Positions 43,418-52,426 of a DNA stretch of 64,000 nucleotides are shown piece by piece. The position numbers and the translations under genes were made by a program. The stretch lies in NCBI RefSeq assembly GCF_004346185.1, contig NZ_SMAI01000003.1:186001-250000 (forward strand). Reading direction: 5' to 3'. Position 1 is the stretch's first letter, and each line of letters opens with the position of its first letter. The stretch is from Aquabacter spiritensis (lineage in GTDB: Bacteria > Pseudomonadota > Alphaproteobacteria > Rhizobiales > Xanthobacteraceae). Below the pieces are notes generated by a model. It saw nothing but the letters and a program-made list of their open reading frames with translations, was not told the origin of the DNA and did no database searches.

Positions 43418-44160
43418 GCGTGGTCGCCCTCCAATCTGTCAGCAAATGCTTTTTCCGCCGCGACGGCGAGCAGCTCGAAGTGCTGCGCAATATCGATCTC
43501 GATGTGCCGGAGCGCTCGATCGTCGCCCTGCTCGGCGCCTCCGGCTGCGGCAAGAGCACGCTTTTGAACATCATTGCCGGGCTGGTCGAGCCCGACCATG
43601 GCCGCGTGCTTCTGAACGGGACTCCGTCAGCGGCCTTCAAGGATTGGAGGTCCATGACCTACATGTTCCAGGAGGATCGTCTTCTCCCCTGGCGTACCGC
43701 CGCGCAGAATGTCGCGTTCGGCCTGGAGGCGACAAAGCTCAGCCGGGCGGAGCGGCGGGTGCGCGTGGCGGAGACCCTCGACCTCGTCGGTCTGTCCCAG
43801 TTCGCGAACGTCTATCCCTATGAATTGTCCGGCGGCATGCGCTCGCGCGTCGCGCTCGCCCGCAGTCTGGCGACCGAGCCGTCCATCCTTCTGATGGACG
43901 AACCCTTCTCCAAGCTCGATCCCTCGATCCGCGCCCAGATGCATGCGGAGGTGTTGCGCATCGCCGCGCTGCGAAAGGTGACGATCATCTTCGTCACCCA
44001 CGATGTCGAGGAAGCCGTCGTGCTCGCCGACAAGGTGGTGGTCCTGCATCCGCGGCCCGGTCGGGTGCGGGAGACGATCTCCGTGCCGCTCGCCTATCCC
44101 CGCGACCCGCTCGCCACCGCGTTCACCGATCAGGTGCGCCATTTGAGGCGGATCCTATGA
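43414..44160 (+). CDS. ABC importer 4 ATPase (SsuB/TauB type)
   Basis: A 248-aa ATPase with Walker A GASGCGKST, MFQEDRLLPWR, signature LSGGMRSR, Walker B LLMDEPFSKLD and switch His in VTHDVEEAV. The D-loop SKLD differs slightly from the usual SALD. The GTG start overlaps the GntR stop; the gene ends in an ATGA overlap with the permease. Confidence 0.94.
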   Translation: MSVVALQSVSKCFFRRDGEQLEVLRNIDLDVPERSIVALLGASGCGKSTLLNIIAGLVEPDHGRVLLNGTPSAAFKDWRSMTYMFQEDRLLPWRTAAQNVAFGLEATKLSRAERRVRVAETLDLVGLSQFANVYPYELSGGMRSRVALARSLATEPSILLMDEPFSKLDPSIRAQMHAEVLRIAALRKVTIIFVTHDVEEAVVLADKVVVLHPRPGRVRETISVPLAYPRDPLATAFTDQVRHLRRIL

Positions 44161-45020
44161 CCGACGCGCGCGATGTTCCCCCCACCTCCGGACCGGCAGC
44201 GATGAAAGTCTCGCCGGCCGCGGCGATCGAACGCCCCGCCCGCGCGCCGTCCGCGACGGACCGACGTCTTCGGACGCTCTTCCTCCGGGTGGGTCTGTTC
44301 GTCGCCATCCTCGTCGCCTGGCAGATCGGCTCGACCAATGCGCCGGCCTTCGTCCTGCCTTCGCCGGAGCGGGTTTGGCGCGTCTGGATCTCGCTGGTCG
44401 CGACGCCGAGCTTCTGGACCGATTTCGGGATCACGTTCGGCCGCATCCTCGCCGGCTTCGCCTTTGCGGCGGTCGTCGGCACGGTGCTCGGTCTGGTGCT
44501 CGGTGCCAGCCGCCTTCTCGGCGAGGCCTTCGAACCGCTGCTCACCGTCATCAATACGGTCTCCTCGGCGATCTGGGCGATCTTTGCGCTGATCTGGTTC
44601 GGCCTCTCGAATTGGACCACCATCTTCGTGGTGTTCATGACCGCGATGCCGCTGATCCTCACCAATGTCTGGCAGGGGACGCGGACGGTGAACGTCGAGT
44701 TTGTCGAATTGGCCCAGACCTTCCGCATGTCGCGCCGGCAGGTCCTGACCAAGATCTATCTCCCCACCATTCTGCCGCCCTTCTTCTCCGGCGCCCGGCT
44801 GGCCTTCGGCTTCGGCGCCCGCGTGAGCCTGGTGGCGGAGAGCCTCGGTGCGACCAGCGGGATCGGCTACCGGCTGCGCCAGGCGGCCGATCTCGTCCAG
44901 ACCGACCAGGTGTTCGCCTGGACCCTCACGCTCATCGCGCTGATGATCGTCCTCGAAACGCTCATCCTGAAGCCGCTCGAACGTCATCTGTTCAAGTGGA
45001 AGGAGCGCGTGCCGGGATGA
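44157..45020 (+). CDS. ABC importer 4 permease (SsuC/TauC type)
   Basis: A 287-aa permease. About 45 polar residues (PPTSGPAAMKVSPAAAIERP and on) precede the first of about six membrane segments. The EAA-type loop includes TRTVNVEFVELAQTFRMS and TILPPFFSGARLAFGFG. It overlaps the ATPase gene and is followed after 46 bp by the binding-protein gene. Confidence 0.92.
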   Translation: MTDARDVPPTSGPAAMKVSPAAAIERPARAPSATDRRLRTLFLRVGLFVAILVAWQIGSTNAPAFVLPSPERVWRVWISLVATPSFWTDFGITFGRILAGFAFAAVVGTVLGLVLGASRLLGEAFEPLLTVINTVSSAIWAIFALIWFGLSNWTTIFVVFMTAMPLILTNVWQGTRTVNVEFVELAQTFRMSRRQVLTKIYLPTILPPFFSGARLAFGFGARVSLVAESLGATSGIGYRLRQAADLVQTDQVFAWTLTLIALMIVLETLILKPLERHLFKWKERVPG

Positions 45021-45066
45021 ACCGCCTCTCCCCCTGTCCCGTCAACCCATGAAACGGAGCCGCCAG

Positions 45067-46041
45067 ATGAAACGGATTGGTCTGATTGCCGCCGCGCTGA
45101 CGCTTGCGCTCGCCACCTCGGCCGCCGCCCAGAAGGTGCGCATCGGCTATTGGAGCTCCGGGGTCAGCCTCGGCTTCGGCTCGATTCTCGAGAACGGCAA
45201 GTTCATGGAAAAAGAGGGGCTCGAGGTCGAGTACAGCAAGTTCCCCGACGTGAACGCCCCGACCAAGGCCATGGCCGCCGGCGCGATCGACTTCGCGATC
45301 GGTGCCAGCGCCGGCACCTCCTTCAGCGTGATCACGGACGGCCTGCCGCTCAGCATCATCCTCGCTACCCAGGTCGCGGATCTCGACTTCGTCGTGATGG
45401 AGGATTCGCCGATCAAGTCGCTCTCCGAGCTGAAGGGCAAGAAGATCGGCATGTCGCCGTCCGGCAGCGCCACGGCGGCCATCACGGCGGCGATCCTCGA
45501 TGCCAATTACGGCATCAAGCCGAGCGATTTCACCACCGTCCCGGGCAACGATCCGCGCCTCGCGCAGTTTCTGGTTCAGAAGGACATCGATGCGGCCGCC
45601 CTGCGCACCGTGACCATCGCTCTGCTGCCCGACGTCAAGCTCAGGAAGCTCGGCACCTTCCGCGAGGAGTGGAAGAAGATCACCAAGCAGGATGCGCCGC
45701 CGGTGCTCGGGGTCGGTTTGATCCGCAACGACTGGATGAGCGCAAATCCCGACGGGGCAGCCAAGATCGTGGTGGCGATGCGCAAGGCCTACGAGTTCGG
45801 CAAGACGGACAAGGCGGCGGTGGCCAAGGCCCTGATCGAGAGCGCCAACATCAAGGCGGACGACGCCCGGGCATACGCCGCGCTCTGGGACGGAATCTAC
45901 ACGGTCAGCATGGAGCCCGCCGACGTCGCCTCCTTGAAGGCGGAGTTCGAGGTCTTCAAAAGCGTCGGCGCGGTCAAGGGCACCCTGCCGGATTCGGGCC
46001 TCGTCACGGCTCCGTACGAAAAGTCCAAGACCATGAAGTGA
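45067..46041 (+). CDS. ABC importer 4 substrate-binding protein (NitT/TauT family)
   Basis: A 324-aa periplasmic protein with signal peptide MKRIGLIAAALTLALATSAA ending AQKVRIGYWSSG. The start at 45067 has GGAG upstream; an ATG six codons earlier lacks a ribosome site. LSELKGKKIGMSPSGSATAA is the ligand-pocket segment shared in this family. It ends the ABC part of the GntR operon; a large hairpin follows before the oxidoreductase gene. Confidence 0.92.
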   Translation: MKRIGLIAAALTLALATSAAAQKVRIGYWSSGVSLGFGSILENGKFMEKEGLEVEYSKFPDVNAPTKAMAAGAIDFAIGASAGTSFSVITDGLPLSIILATQVADLDFVVMEDSPIKSLSELKGKKIGMSPSGSATAAITAAILDANYGIKPSDFTTVPGNDPRLAQFLVQKDIDAAALRTVTIALLPDVKLRKLGTFREEWKKITKQDAPPVLGVGLIRNDWMSANPDGAAKIVVAMRKAYEFGKTDKAAVAKALIESANIKADDARAYAALWDGIYTVSMEPADVASLKAEFEVFKSVGAVKGTLPDSGLVTAPYEKSKTMK

Positions 46042-46113
46042 CCCCGATCGCGACCAGCCGTTCTGGCGGCGTCGCCATCCGAGTGGTGAAAAACGTTGTC
46101 TGTCAGTGAGTTC

Positions 46114-46161
46114 GTGCCTGAGAGGCCGGCCGGTCGAGTGCCGGCCGGCCGCCGCAGGCAC
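46114..46161. terminator. 48-bp compound hairpin before the oxidoreductase gene
   Basis: GTGCCTG (46114-46120) pairs with CAGGCAC (46155-46161), and inside GGCCGGCCGG (46124-46133) pairs perfectly with CCGGCCGGCC (46141-46150) around a 7-base loop, with small internal gaps. AAGTTTTCC follows within ten bases. It lies 72 bp after importer 4 and 45 bp before the next start, so it may terminate most transcripts or stabilise the 3' end. Confidence 0.5.
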
Positions 46162-46206
46162 CCTAAGTTTTCCTCCGGCCCAGCGCCCAAGCAAGAGACG
46201 TTGCCA

Positions 46207-47223
46207 ATGACTGCGACCATGAAGGCCCTGCTGCTCAAGCAGCACGGGGATCTCGATGCCTTGACCGTCGTCGAGGATCATCCCATCCCGGTTGCCGGGC
46301 CGGGACAGGTAGTGATCCGCGTCCGCGCCTCCTCCTTCAACTATCACGACGTGTTCACCGTGAAGGGCATGCCCGGCATCAAGGTGCCGCTGCCCGTGAT
46401 CATCGGCCTCGATATGGCCGGTGAGATCACCGAACTCGGCGAAGGCGTAACCGACTGGAAGATCGGCGATCGCGTGCTGGTCAATCCGCTCAATCCGGCC
46501 AAAGGCCTGATGGGCGAGATGCTGGACGGCGGCATGGCGCAATATTGTGCCGTAACTGCCGGGCAGCTGATCCCGATGCCGCCCGACGTCAGCTTTGTCG
46601 ACGCCGCCTCGCTGCCGGTGGCCTATGGCACCGCGCACCGCATGATCGTCACCCACAACACCATCAAGAAGGGCGACAAGGTCCTGGTGCTCGGCGCCTC
46701 CGGCGGCGTCGGCACGGGCAGCGTCATTCTCGCCAAGCATCTCGGCGCCGAGGTGATCGCCTGCGCGGGCAGCGACGACAAGATGGCCCGCCTGAAGGAG
46801 ATCGGCGCGGATCACGTGATCAATTACCGCGAGACCGACTTCTCCAAATGGGCGGTCGAGAAGTTCGGCAAGCCGCAGCGCCGCACCTATGAAGGCGGCG
46901 TCGACGTGGTGATCAACTTCACCGGCGGCGACACCTGGATCCCTTCGCTCCGCTGCATCAAGCGTGGCGGCAAGCTGCTGGTCTGCGGCGCGACCGCGGG
47001 CTTCGATCCGAAGGAAGATCTGCGCTACATCTGGAGCTTCGAGATCAACATCGTCGGGTCGAACAGCTTCTACCACGAAAATCTGGCGGCCCTGATGGAC
47101 ATGATCCAGGCGGGAAGCCTCAAGCCGGTGATCGACAAGGTCCTGCCGCTGGAGGAGGCGGCCGAGGGGCTGCGGCTGATCCGCGACCGCGAGGTCATGG
47201 GCAAGGTCGTGGTCACGCCCTGA
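46207..47223 (+). CDS. zinc-independent MDR-family NADPH oxidoreductase 1
   Basis: A 338-aa quinone-oxidoreductase-like member of the medium-chain dehydrogenase family. The nucleotide loop is LGASGGVGTGSVILAKHLGA, near residue 160; there is no catalytic zinc Cys. GLDMAGEITELGEGV and VVINFTGGDTWIPSLR are typical of enoyl reductase/crotonyl-CoA-carboxylase-like members. It is highly similar to the oxidoreductase at 54567-55574, with well over half of residues identical by eye. It begins a VOC/acyl-CoA-ligase unit, 45 bp after a hairpin. Confidence 0.9.
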   Translation: MTATMKALLLKQHGDLDALTVVEDHPIPVAGPGQVVIRVRASSFNYHDVFTVKGMPGIKVPLPVIIGLDMAGEITELGEGVTDWKIGDRVLVNPLNPAKGLMGEMLDGGMAQYCAVTAGQLIPMPPDVSFVDAASLPVAYGTAHRMIVTHNTIKKGDKVLVLGASGGVGTGSVILAKHLGAEVIACAGSDDKMARLKEIGADHVINYRETDFSKWAVEKFGKPQRRTYEGGVDVVINFTGGDTWIPSLRCIKRGGKLLVCGATAGFDPKEDLRYIWSFEINIVGSNSFYHENLAALMDMIQAGSLKPVIDKVLPLEEAAEGLRLIRDREVMGKVVVTP

Positions 47224-47228
47224 CCGCC

Positions 47229-48011
47229 ATGCCGCGCCTCGATCATGTGGTGGTGAACACCCTCAAGGACATGCCGGCGGCGGCGGCGGTCTTCGCGGCG
47301 CTGGGCTTTACGCTCACGCCGCTGGGCCGTCACTCGCTCGGCTCGATCAACCATCTCATGATGACGCCCGGTCCCTATCTGGAACTCGTCGGCGTCCCGG
47401 AGGCGGGGCTCCAGCGCCAGGAGGTGCTGGACAGTCCCTTCGGGTTGAACGGCCTCGTCTTCACGACCGACAATGCCGATGCGACGTGCGACCGCCTGCG
47501 CGCCGCCGGCCTTCCCGCCACCGACCCGGTCGCCTTTTCGCGGCCGGTGGAGATCGACGGCGAAGTCGTGGAGGCGCGCTTTCGCACCGTGCGCCTCCCC
47601 GCCGCTTTGGTGCCCGCCGGGCGGGTCTATTTCTGCCAGCACCTCACGCCGGACTATGTCTGGCGCCCCGAATGGCTGACCCATCCGAACGGCTTCCGTG
47701 CCATCGACCGCTTTCAGGTGGCGAGCCGCGATCCCGCGTCGGATGCCCGGCTGTTCGCGCTGCTGTGCGACGCGCCGGCCGAGACCGAGGGCTCCGTCTG
47801 GCGCGTCGACGGTGACGGGTTCCGGATCGAGATCGAGGAGGGGCCGGCGCCCCGCTTCGTCACGTTCGACCTCGTGTTCGACAGCCTCGACGAGATCGCA
47901 CGCCGCGCCGGGCGCCTCCCGGGTGCCGTCTGGCAGCGGCTGGGCGCGGACGCCGCGCGCCTGGCCCTTCCCGCCTTTGACCTGACTATGGAATGTCGGA
48001 GTATCCGATGA
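47229..48011 (+). CDS. VOC-superfamily glyoxalase-like protein
   Basis: A 260-aa protein of the glyoxalase-like (PF13468-type) branch of the VOC fold. The opening PRLDHVVVNTLKDMPAAAAV and HSLGSINHLMM near residue 40 place H5 and H43 as possible metal ligands. Two repeated beta-alpha-beta-beta-beta modules are suggested by the later HPNGFRAIDRFQVASRD block. Such proteins serve as isomerases, epimerases or extradiol dioxygenases. It overlaps the acyl-CoA ligase gene by 4 bp and starts 5 bp after the oxidoreductase, so all three are co-translated. Confidence 0.85.
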   Translation: MPRLDHVVVNTLKDMPAAAAVFAALGFTLTPLGRHSLGSINHLMMTPGPYLELVGVPEAGLQRQEVLDSPFGLNGLVFTTDNADATCDRLRAAGLPATDPVAFSRPVEIDGEVVEARFRTVRLPAALVPAGRVYFCQHLTPDYVWRPEWLTHPNGFRAIDRFQVASRDPASDARLFALLCDAPAETEGSVWRVDGDGFRIEIEEGPAPRFVTFDLVFDSLDEIARRAGRLPGAVWQRLGADAARLALPAFDLTMECRSIR

Positions 48012-49516
48012 GTGCCCCACAAAATCTCGGCGCGTTCGTCAACCGCGATGGCAGTCCAGACAAGCCGGTCATCATCGGCCTCGATGGCGAAAACCGCGAA
48101 ACGGTGCTGACGCGCAGCGCCCTCGACGAAATGGCCGATGCGATCGCCCGCGGGCTCCTGAAAGGGGGCCTCGTGCGGGGCGATCGGGTGGCGATCCTGT
48201 CGGCCAACCGGCCGGACTATGTGGCAATCATCCTCGGCGCGATGCGGGCGGGCATTGTCCCGGTGCCGGTCAATTTCAAATTCCCGCCGGCCATCATCGC
48301 CCATGTCATCAAGGATTGCGGTGCGCGGCTCGTGGTCGGGGACGCGCCGCGGCTGGCGGCGATCGACGCCGCGGACTTTCCCGGCGTCGCCTTCGCCGCC
48401 TTCGAGGCGGACGGGTTGGCCGGCTGGCTCGATCCCGGTCCGTTCACGCCGATCGTGCCGCGTCCCGACGAGCCTGCGCTGAGCCTCTATACGTCGGGAT
48501 CGACGGGGCGGCCCAAGGGCGTCCTGCTGTCGCACGAATCGCACTCCTGGGTGGTGCGCACCCGCATGGCGGAGAACGACCTTTCAAACGAGCGCGTCCT
48601 CATCGCGGCGCCACTCTATCACATGAACGCGCTCGCCCTTTCGCTGCTGGTCTGCGCCAGCGGCGCGACGGCGGTGATGCTGCCGCAATTTCAGGCGGTG
48701 CAATATATCGAGGCGATCAGCCGCTATCGGTGCACCTGGCTGACCGCCGTGCCGCCGATGATCGCCATGATGCTGCGCGAGCGGGATGCGCTCGCCAAGG
48801 CGGACTTGTCCAGCGTGCGGCTGGTGCGCATGGGCTCGGCCCCGGTAAACGATGCGCTCGCGGGACAGGTCCGCGCGCTCCTGCCGAACGCCCGCATCGT
48901 CAATGCCTATGGCACCACGGAGGGCGGGCCGATCGTCTTCACCGACCACCCGGCGGGACTGCCGACGCCGATCGCTTCGGTCGGCTATCCCCATCCGGAA
49001 GTGGCGGTGCGGCTGGTGGGGCCGGAGGCGCCGGATCACGGGGTTCTCCAGCAGAAGAGCCCGGCCGTCATGCTCGGCTATCACAACCGCCCGGATGTCC
49101 GTATGCCGATCTCGTCCGACGGCTATTACGACACGGGGGACGTGTTCCGACGCGACACCGACGGCTTCTTCTATTTCGTGGGGCGTGCCGACGACATGTT
49201 CGTGAGCGGGGGGGAGAACATCTTTCCCGGTGAGGTCGAGACGGTGCTGGAGACGCACCCCGACATCCTCCAGGCCTGCGTGGTGCCGGTCGACGACGAG
49301 ATCAAGGGGCAGAAGCCGGTAGCCTTCGTGGTGCGGCGCCCCTTGGCCGACCTCGACGAGGAGGCTGTCAAGCGTCACACGCTGGCCAATGCCCCCGCCT
49401 ATCAGCATCCCCGGCGGGTCTGGTTCGTGGAGGCCATGCCGCTCGCCTCGACCAACAAGATCGACCGCGCCGCCCTGCGCCAGCGCGCCGAGGCCGAGCT
49501 CAAGACCGTTTCCTGA
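48008..49516 (+). CDS. AMP-dependent acyl/aryl-CoA synthetase
   Basis: A 502-aa adenylate-forming ligase. Core motifs are YTSGSTGRPKGVLLSHES (A3), NAYGTTEGGP (A5), YDTGDVF and FVSGGENIFPGEVE (A7-A8), and NKID with Lys near the C-terminus (A10). It activates a carboxylate as the CoA thioester in two steps. Given the UbiD and thioesterase genes facing it, the substrate may be an aromatic acid, as with isophthalate-type pathways where ligation precedes UbiD decarboxylation. That is inference; the specificity pocket was not resolved. Confidence 0.92.
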   Translation: MSAPQNLGAFVNRDGSPDKPVIIGLDGENRETVLTRSALDEMADAIARGLLKGGLVRGDRVAILSANRPDYVAIILGAMRAGIVPVPVNFKFPPAIIAHVIKDCGARLVVGDAPRLAAIDAADFPGVAFAAFEADGLAGWLDPGPFTPIVPRPDEPALSLYTSGSTGRPKGVLLSHESHSWVVRTRMAENDLSNERVLIAAPLYHMNALALSLLVCASGATAVMLPQFQAVQYIEAISRYRCTWLTAVPPMIAMMLRERDALAKADLSSVRLVRMGSAPVNDALAGQVRALLPNARIVNAYGTTEGGPIVFTDHPAGLPTPIASVGYPHPEVAVRLVGPEAPDHGVLQQKSPAVMLGYHNRPDVRMPISSDGYYDTGDVFRRDTDGFFYFVGRADDMFVSGGENIFPGEVETVLETHPDILQACVVPVDDEIKGQKPVAFVVRRPLADLDEEAVKRHTLANAPAYQHPRRVWFVEAMPLASTNKIDRAALRQRAEAELKTVS

Positions 49517-49521
49517 ACGCG

Positions 49522-49617
49522 AGAGAGCCGGATTTGGCGGGCATCAGGCCCGACCAAATCCGGCTCTCTGCGTCCTGCGTTCGAGACGGCGGTCGGACTG
49601 CTCCGCCCGCCGTCTCG
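49522..49617. terminator. tandem bidirectional terminator hairpins
   Basis: Two strong hairpins lie between converging genes. The first has perfect 16-bp arms (49522-49537 and 49554-49569) with a further CGGGC (49538-49542)/GCCCG (49548-49552) stem in its loop. The second has perfect 11-bp arms (49582-49592 and 49607-49617). They separate the acyl-CoA ligase stop (49516) from the importer 5 ATPase stop (49622) and would insulate the facing operons in both directions. Confidence 0.75.
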
Positions 49618-49621
49618 GCTG

Positions 49622-50446
49622 TCAATCGGGCAAAGCGAGGTCCGACCAGATCGCCTCGGTGAGCCGGGTGAAAGCGGGGTCGGATCGCATCGAGCGCATG
49701 TGACGCGGCCGCGGCAGGGTCACCTTGTAGTCCGCGACGATGCGGGCCGGCCGCGCGCTGAACACCACCACCCGATCGGCGAGCGCGACGGCCTCCTCGA
49801 TGTCGTGGGTGACGAAGATGATGGAGCGTCGCTCCGCCTCCCACACCCGCAGCAATTCGAGACCCATGGCGATCTTGGTCTGATAGTCGAGCGCGCCGAA
49901 CGGCTCGTCCATCAGCATCAGCGAGGGCTGGTAGGCGAGCAGGCGGCCGAGCGATACGCGCTGGCGCATGCCGCCCGAGAGCTGACGCGGCCAGGCATCC
50001 TCGAACCCGTCGAGGCGGAGCAGCCGGATCAATGCTGCGATCCGCTCCGGGCGCTCCGCCGCCGGGGTGCCGCCGAGTTCGGCGCCGACCGCAATGTTCC
50101 CGGAGACCGTCCGCCAGGGCAGCAGCGCGTCCTTCTGGAACATGAAGCCGACCCCGGGTGGAGGGGCGGTGACGTCGCGCCCATCCACCATCACCCGGCC
50201 GCCCGAAGGCTTCAGCAGGCCGCAGAGGGCCCGCAGGATGGTCGACTTTCCGGACCCGCTCGGTCCGACCACGGCGACGAACTCGCCTTCCCCGACGCTC
50301 ATCGATATGCCCGAAATCACCTCCAGGGGCGGCAGGTCCGGGCGCGGGAAGGAGATCTTCAGGTCGCGCAATTCGGCGCGGACCCGTGCCGGTGCGGGCG
50401 TGGCTTCAAGTGGCGGGACAGCCGCCAGGGTCGCGGTCAGCGCCAT
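49622..50446 (-). CDS. ABC importer 5 ATPase (SsuB/TauB type)
   Basis: A 274-aa ATPase with Walker A GPSGSGKST, FQKDALLPWRT, signature LSGGMRQR, Walker B LMLMDEPFGALD and switch His in VTHDIEEAV. The first 25 residues are Ala/Pro-rich. The start overlaps the permease stop by 10 bp. The gene ends close to the tandem hairpins. Confidence 0.94.
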   Translation of the reverse strand: MALTATLAAVPPLEATPAPARVRAELRDLKISFPRPDLPPLEVISGISMSVGEGEFVAVVGPSGSGKSTILRALCGLLKPSGGRVMVDGRDVTAPPPGVGFMFQKDALLPWRTVSGNIAVGAELGGTPAAERPERIAALIRLLRLDGFEDAWPRQLSGGMRQRVSLGRLLAYQPSLMLMDEPFGALDYQTKIAMGLELLRVWEAERRSIIFVTHDIEEAVALADRVVVFSARPARIVADYKVTLPRPRHMRSMRSDPAFTRLTEAIWSDLALPD

Positions 50447-51243
50447 GTGACGAGCCTCCGTTCGATGAAGCCGATCAGCTGATTGGCGAGCATGGCGAGC
50501 ACCATCAGCACGGTGAGGCCGGTGAAGACCCCGGTCGTGTCGAGCTGGCCGCCGGAACTTTCGACATACCAGCCGAGGCCGCGATTGGCGCCGATGAGCT
50601 CGCCCACCACCGCCCCGATCAGCGCCAGGCCGACGCCGATCCGGAACGAAGCGACGATCCAGGGGACGACGGCCGGCAGAAGCACCCGACGGATCAGATA
50701 GAACCGGCCGGCGCGCATGGACTTCATCAGGTCGAGATGGTCCGGGTCGATCGTGCGCACCCCCTCCATGACATTCAGGAGGAAGATGAAAACGACCATC
50801 GTGAAGGCCATCATGACCTTCGACAGGAGGCCGATGCCGAACCACAGGATGAACAGCGGCGCCAAGGCGACGCGCGGGAGGCCGTAGAGCCCCATCACCA
50901 CAGGATCGACGGTGCGTGCGACGCGCGGGGCGCGGGCGAGCACGATGCCGAGCGGAATGCCGACCAAGGCGGCCAGCAGCAGGCCGGCCGCCGCTTCCTG
51001 GACCGTGGTGCTGGTATGCACCCAGAGCTCGCCGGAGACCGCGAGCTCCCACAGCCGCACGGCGATCAAGCTCGGCCGGCTGCTCCAGAAGGGATTGAAC
51101 AGGGTGCGGGAGGCAAGCTCCCACAGCCCGAGAAGTGCCAGGATGAAAGCGAGCTGCGCGAGCGCGGTCGGGCTGATCCCGAAGGATCGCCGGCGCGCGG
51201 GCGCTGCGACGCGCTCTTCCGTCAGGGTTGCGGTGTCGGTCAT
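50437..51243 (-). CDS. ABC importer 5 permease (SsuC/TauC type)
   Basis: A 268-aa permease with about six membrane segments, LPRVALAPLFILWFGIG in the middle and the EAA-type loop GVRTIDPDHLDLMKSMR. ATG at 51243 is used; a GTG at 51255 that overlaps the binding-protein stop (GTGA) is equally possible. It sits between its binding protein and ATPase. Confidence 0.92.
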   Translation of the reverse strand: MTDTATLTEERVAAPARRRSFGISPTALAQLAFILALLGLWELASRTLFNPFWSSRPSLIAVRLWELAVSGELWVHTSTTVQEAAAGLLLAALVGIPLGIVLARAPRVARTVDPVVMGLYGLPRVALAPLFILWFGIGLLSKVMMAFTMVVFIFLLNVMEGVRTIDPDHLDLMKSMRAGRFYLIRRVLLPAVVPWIVASFRIGVGLALIGAVVGELIGANRGLGWYVESSGGQLDTTGVFTGLTVLMVLAMLANQLIGFIERRLVTWR

Positions 51244-51251
51244 CTGCGGGC

Positions 51252-52220
51252 TCACTTCGGCAGATAGGTCGTCACCATGATGTCGTCGTACGGAATCGCC
51301 TTCAGTCGGGGGTCCGCCGCCATCATCATCTTCATCAGGGTGTCGTAGCTCGCCCGCGTCATCAGGCCGTCCTTGGAGAGATAGCCGTTGGTCACGTCGG
51401 TCGCGATTTGGGCGAGCAGGGCCTCATCCTTGAGTCCCGGGAACATTTCCTTCACCGCCGGATAGATGATGGTCTTGTCCTCCTGGATCAGCTTCATGGC
51501 CTTGACCACGGCACGCGTGATCTTCGCGGCCTTTTCCGGATTCGCCTTCAGCCACGTGTCGGTGACGACGAGATCCTGGGCCGGATAGGCCATGCTGCGG
51601 AAGTCCTCGATAATCTTGTAGGCGCCCTTGTCCGCCATGGTGATCTGGATGTCGGGCGTCGTGAACATGCCGGCGGCAATGGCACCGGCCTGCAATGCCG
51701 CGCGCTGGGCCCCGGCGCGGCCGACCGCGAGGATTTCGAAGTCCTTGTCGGGATCGAGTCCGGCTTCCTTGATGGCATAGCGGATCGTCGTGTCGGTCAG
51801 GCTGCCGGCGGACGTGATGCCGATCTTCTGACCTTTCAGGTCCGCCAGGCTCTTGGCCTTGGACCCGGCTGCGCCGATCAGGGCGTAGCTGTGCTGGTCT
51901 GCGAGGCCGACCAGAACCTTGCCGCCGAGCCCGCGCTCCTCGAGCCGGATGGCATGGTCGGCGGCGCAGATGCAGACGTCCAGGCTGCCGGCGGCGAGCG
52001 CCTGCGCAGCCGGAGCGCCGCCTTTGAAGTCGAGCCGCTCATATTTGAGGCCTTCGGCGGCAAACAAGCCCTTCTGCTCCGCGACGATGACCGGCAGGGA
52101 CCCCGCCGATACCTGGGCGGCACCGAACTTGACGACTTCCTGGGCCTGGGCCGGAAGTGTCAGGCTGCCCAAAGGCAGAATGGCGGCCGCAACAATAAGC
52201 GTCCTGAGTTTCTGATACAT
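51252..52220 (-). CDS. ABC importer 5 substrate-binding protein (NitT/TauT family)
   Basis: A 322-aa periplasmic protein with signal peptide MYQKLRTLIVAAAILPLGSL ending AQAQEVVKFG. SLADLKGQKIGITSAGSLTD is the pocket segment. The 206-bp gap to the UbiD gene on the same strand contains AT-rich DNA with TATACAAT near 52300 that could be a -10 region, so the importer may have its own promoter. Confidence 0.92.
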   Translation of the reverse strand: MYQKLRTLIVAAAILPLGSLTLPAQAQEVVKFGAAQVSAGSLPVIVAEQKGLFAAEGLKYERLDFKGGAPAAQALAAGSLDVCICAADHAIRLEERGLGGKVLVGLADQHSYALIGAAGSKAKSLADLKGQKIGITSAGSLTDTTIRYAIKEAGLDPDKDFEILAVGRAGAQRAALQAGAIAAGMFTTPDIQITMADKGAYKIIEDFRSMAYPAQDLVVTDTWLKANPEKAAKITRAVVKAMKLIQEDKTIIYPAVKEMFPGLKDEALLAQIATDVTNGYLSKDGLMTRASYDTLMKMMMAADPRLKAIPYDDIMVTTYLPK

Positions 52221-52426
52221 GGTGTCGCCCTCTGGTAAGACGAGTGGAAGTGAGGTTCCAGTCCTAAGGCGTTGCCGCAGCTTGTGCCGCAGTCATTGTA
52301 TAATCTCGGGTCGTCGGCTTGGATTCTATAGGGTCCGGCGGCGGTCCCCATCTCTCCCTTTTTTCGGTGGTGTCGTCATTGTGAACGGCGACGCACAGCG
52401 CCGCCGTTCCAGCTCTCACGCGCGCG

